This document shows, in pieces, positions 5,425 through 6,619 of a stretch of 6,619 nt of DNA. The stretch comes from Candidatus Gerdarchaeota archaeon. GTDB lineage: Archaea > Asgardarchaeota > Heimdallarchaeia > JABLTI01. The notes under the pieces are model-generated. The model made no database searches and had not been told where the DNA came from. It was given only the letters and a program-made list of their open reading frames with translations. The position numbers were made by a program, and so were the translations under genes. Every line of letters begins with the position of its first letter. Position 1 is the first letter of the stretch. The stretch spans positions 1 through 6,619 of the forward strand of contig JAEORJ010000008.1 in NCBI GenBank assembly GCA_016840945.1, written 5' to 3'.

Positions 5425-6619
5425 ATGTCTAAAGCTGATGATAAAAAACAGGAAGAAAAGGAAGTCACTACAAGCTCACCTTTAAAAGCGTTTTTCAAAA
5501 AGCATAGAGAATCAGTAAAAGATTTTACTGAAATTTTGGTTTTCATTGGTGTAGCTGTCTTATTAGTATTCAGTTTTAATTGGATTCTAGGAGCAATTCT
5601 CCATACTGACACTCCTTTAGTTGTAGTTACCAGTGAATCAATGGAACCCATTTATTATGGATCAAATAGAGATAATTTTGGTGGATCACTAGATATTAGA
5701 AAGGACATGCTAATAGTAAAAGGGGTTGATCCTTCTGAAATTAAGGTAGGGGATGTTATTGTCTTTTATCGGGTTAATGCGTCAAACCCCACTGAACTGG
5801 ATCTTGTGAATGAGCCTATAGTTCATCGAGTAAACCGGGTTTACATTGATAATGCAACAGGTGATTATTGGTTTACAACGAAAGGTGATAACCCAGATAC
5901 AAATGATGATTATATCAAAATGGGTGACATCATAGAGTTAACTATCCATGAAAGTCGTTTAATCGGCAAAATTGTTGGACGAGTACCTTATCTTGGAGGT
6001 ATTATTAGTTACTTTAAATCACAAACTGGAAGGATTGTTTTAATTGTAATTATTGCAGCAATACTTTTACTAACTTTTGTTTTAGGTTCATTCACTGGTA
6101 AAGAGAAAGATAAGGACGTTTTTGATGAAGAGACAAATACTACAGATAGCTCGCCACCAGAAGATAAAACTGAAGATAAACCTACGTTCAAAGAGAGATT
6201 TAAGGTCTTCACTGGTAAATTAAATAAAAGAAAGAATGTTATTATTCCTTTAGTTGTTTTAGGAATAATTGTATTTATACCAATAGTCGATTCTTTAGCA
6301 GCTGACTGGGGAACCCATTTTGGAGTAACAAATGCAGAATTCGATGGTGGAGATACCTATACTGTTGAAGGAGGTAACATGGTCTTCATATTTGCTGATG
6401 TAACAATAAATTCACCAGGTCACTGGCATCAAAAATTCAATGGTTTCACATTACGAATTTATAACATTACAACTGGTGAAATGTTAGGAAGTAATAATTG
6501 GAGTATTGTGTATAACTTCGAAGGATCAAAAACGGTTAGTTCTGGCGCGTGGGTAAATCTTGCAAGTGTGACAGAAGGACTGGATTATAATATGACTGTT
6601 ACTGCCCATCTGCAAAATA
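5425..6619 (+). CDS. Archaeal/ER-type signal peptidase I with C-terminal exported extension (partial)
   Basis: Membrane-bound endopeptidase (family S26B) that removes signal peptides outside the membrane. The frame is open for 398 codons to the window edge, so the 3' end is missing. Order: a charged cytosolic N-terminus (1-35), helix 1 (36-60), catalytic domain (61-202), helix 2 (203-223), charged linker (224-270), helix 3 (272-292), outer domain (293-398+). Catalytic residues are visible: nucleophile Ser72 in SESMEP, His134 in VHRV replacing the bacterial Lys, and Asp155 in KGDN with nearby acidic residues (Asp158, Asp161, Asp162). The peptidase part ending at helix 2 is already a full archaeal enzyme. 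The rest is unusual: KLNKRK (265-270) plus helix 3 and SLA-AD looks like a second signal sequence, followed by a beta-strand-rich region with NIT, NWS and NMT glycosylation sequons. Family call is strong; the extension's role is unknown. The ATG at 5425 is the only sensible start. Confidence 0.9.
   Translation, partial: MSKADDKKQEEKEVTTSSPLKAFFKKHRESVKDFTEILVFIGVAVLLVFSFNWILGAILHTDTPLVVVTSESMEPIYYGSNRDNFGGSLDIRKDMLIVKGVDPSEIKVGDVIVFYRVNASNPTELDLVNEPIVHRVNRVYIDNATGDYWFTTKGDNPDTNDDYIKMGDIIELTIHESRLIGKIVGRVPYLGGIISYFKSQTGRIVLIVIIAAILLLTFVLGSFTGKEKDKDVFDEETNTTDSSPPEDKTEDKPTFKERFKVFTGKLNKRKNVIIPLVVLGIIVFIPIVDSLAADWGTHFGVTNAEFDGGDTYTVEGGNMVFIFADVTINSPGHWHQKFNGFTLRIYNITTGEMLGSNNWSIVYNFEGSKTVSSGAWVNLASVTEGLDYNMTVTAHLQN

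Noticed and set aside
5409..6212. Two minus-strand short frames opposite the signal peptidase gene (5409-5651 and 6009-6212)
   Set aside because: They are complements of the peptidase frame, which has the catalytic residues and membrane helices.
1..6619. CRISPR arrays, transposons, tRNA or rRNA genes
   Set aside because: No regularly spaced repeats, transposase-like proteins, terminal inverted repeats or cloverleaf-like GC-rich segments were found; nearly all the sequence is accounted for by genes.

Overview
This AT-rich window most likely comes from an archaeon. Three proteins point that way: a Cgi121-like subunit of the KEOPS tRNA-modification complex, a Tan1-type THUMP protein, and a signal peptidase I with the Ser/His/Asp layout of archaea and the eukaryotic ER (His-Arg-Val where bacteria carry the catalytic Lys). 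TATA-like boxes 25-31 bases before several starts, with no ribosome binding site, also fit archaeal leaderless transcription. A small protein whose predicted fold order is longin-like, beside 7-TM proteins, is reminiscent of Asgard archaea, but this is only a guess.

Layout: (1) a minus-strand GHMP sugar kinase of galactokinase type (55-1152), facing a possible gene tail and T-rich terminator at the left edge; (2) a plus-strand, tightly packed three-gene unit (1329-3363) with a 138-aa longin/roadblock-like protein and two paralogous seven-helix membrane proteins, closed by a clear hairpin plus U-tract; (3) a minus-strand purine-type phosphoribosyltransferase (3401-3973); (4) a plus-strand Cgi121-like gene (4114-4734), overlapping tail-to-tail by 9 bases with (5) a minus-strand Tan1/THUMP gene (4726-5322); (6) a plus-strand signal peptidase I gene from 5425 that runs off the right edge and carries an extra membrane helix and an exported C-terminal domain. 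Strand alternates at every transcription unit. No non-coding stretch exceeds about 180 bases, and no RNA genes, CRISPR arrays or mobile elements were seen.

How the genes work together: the KEOPS and Tan1 genes both serve tRNA modification (t6A37 and ac4C respectively); the sugar kinase and phosphoribosyltransferase are separate metabolic functions. The parts that look least described are the longin-like + 7TM + 7TM operon, which looks like a sensory or membrane-signalling module without a recognisable output domain, and the signal peptidase fused to what looks like an internal signal sequence and a beta-rich extracellular domain. The longin-like fold, the 7TM signalling role and the peptidase self-processing idea are inferences from sequence pattern only.
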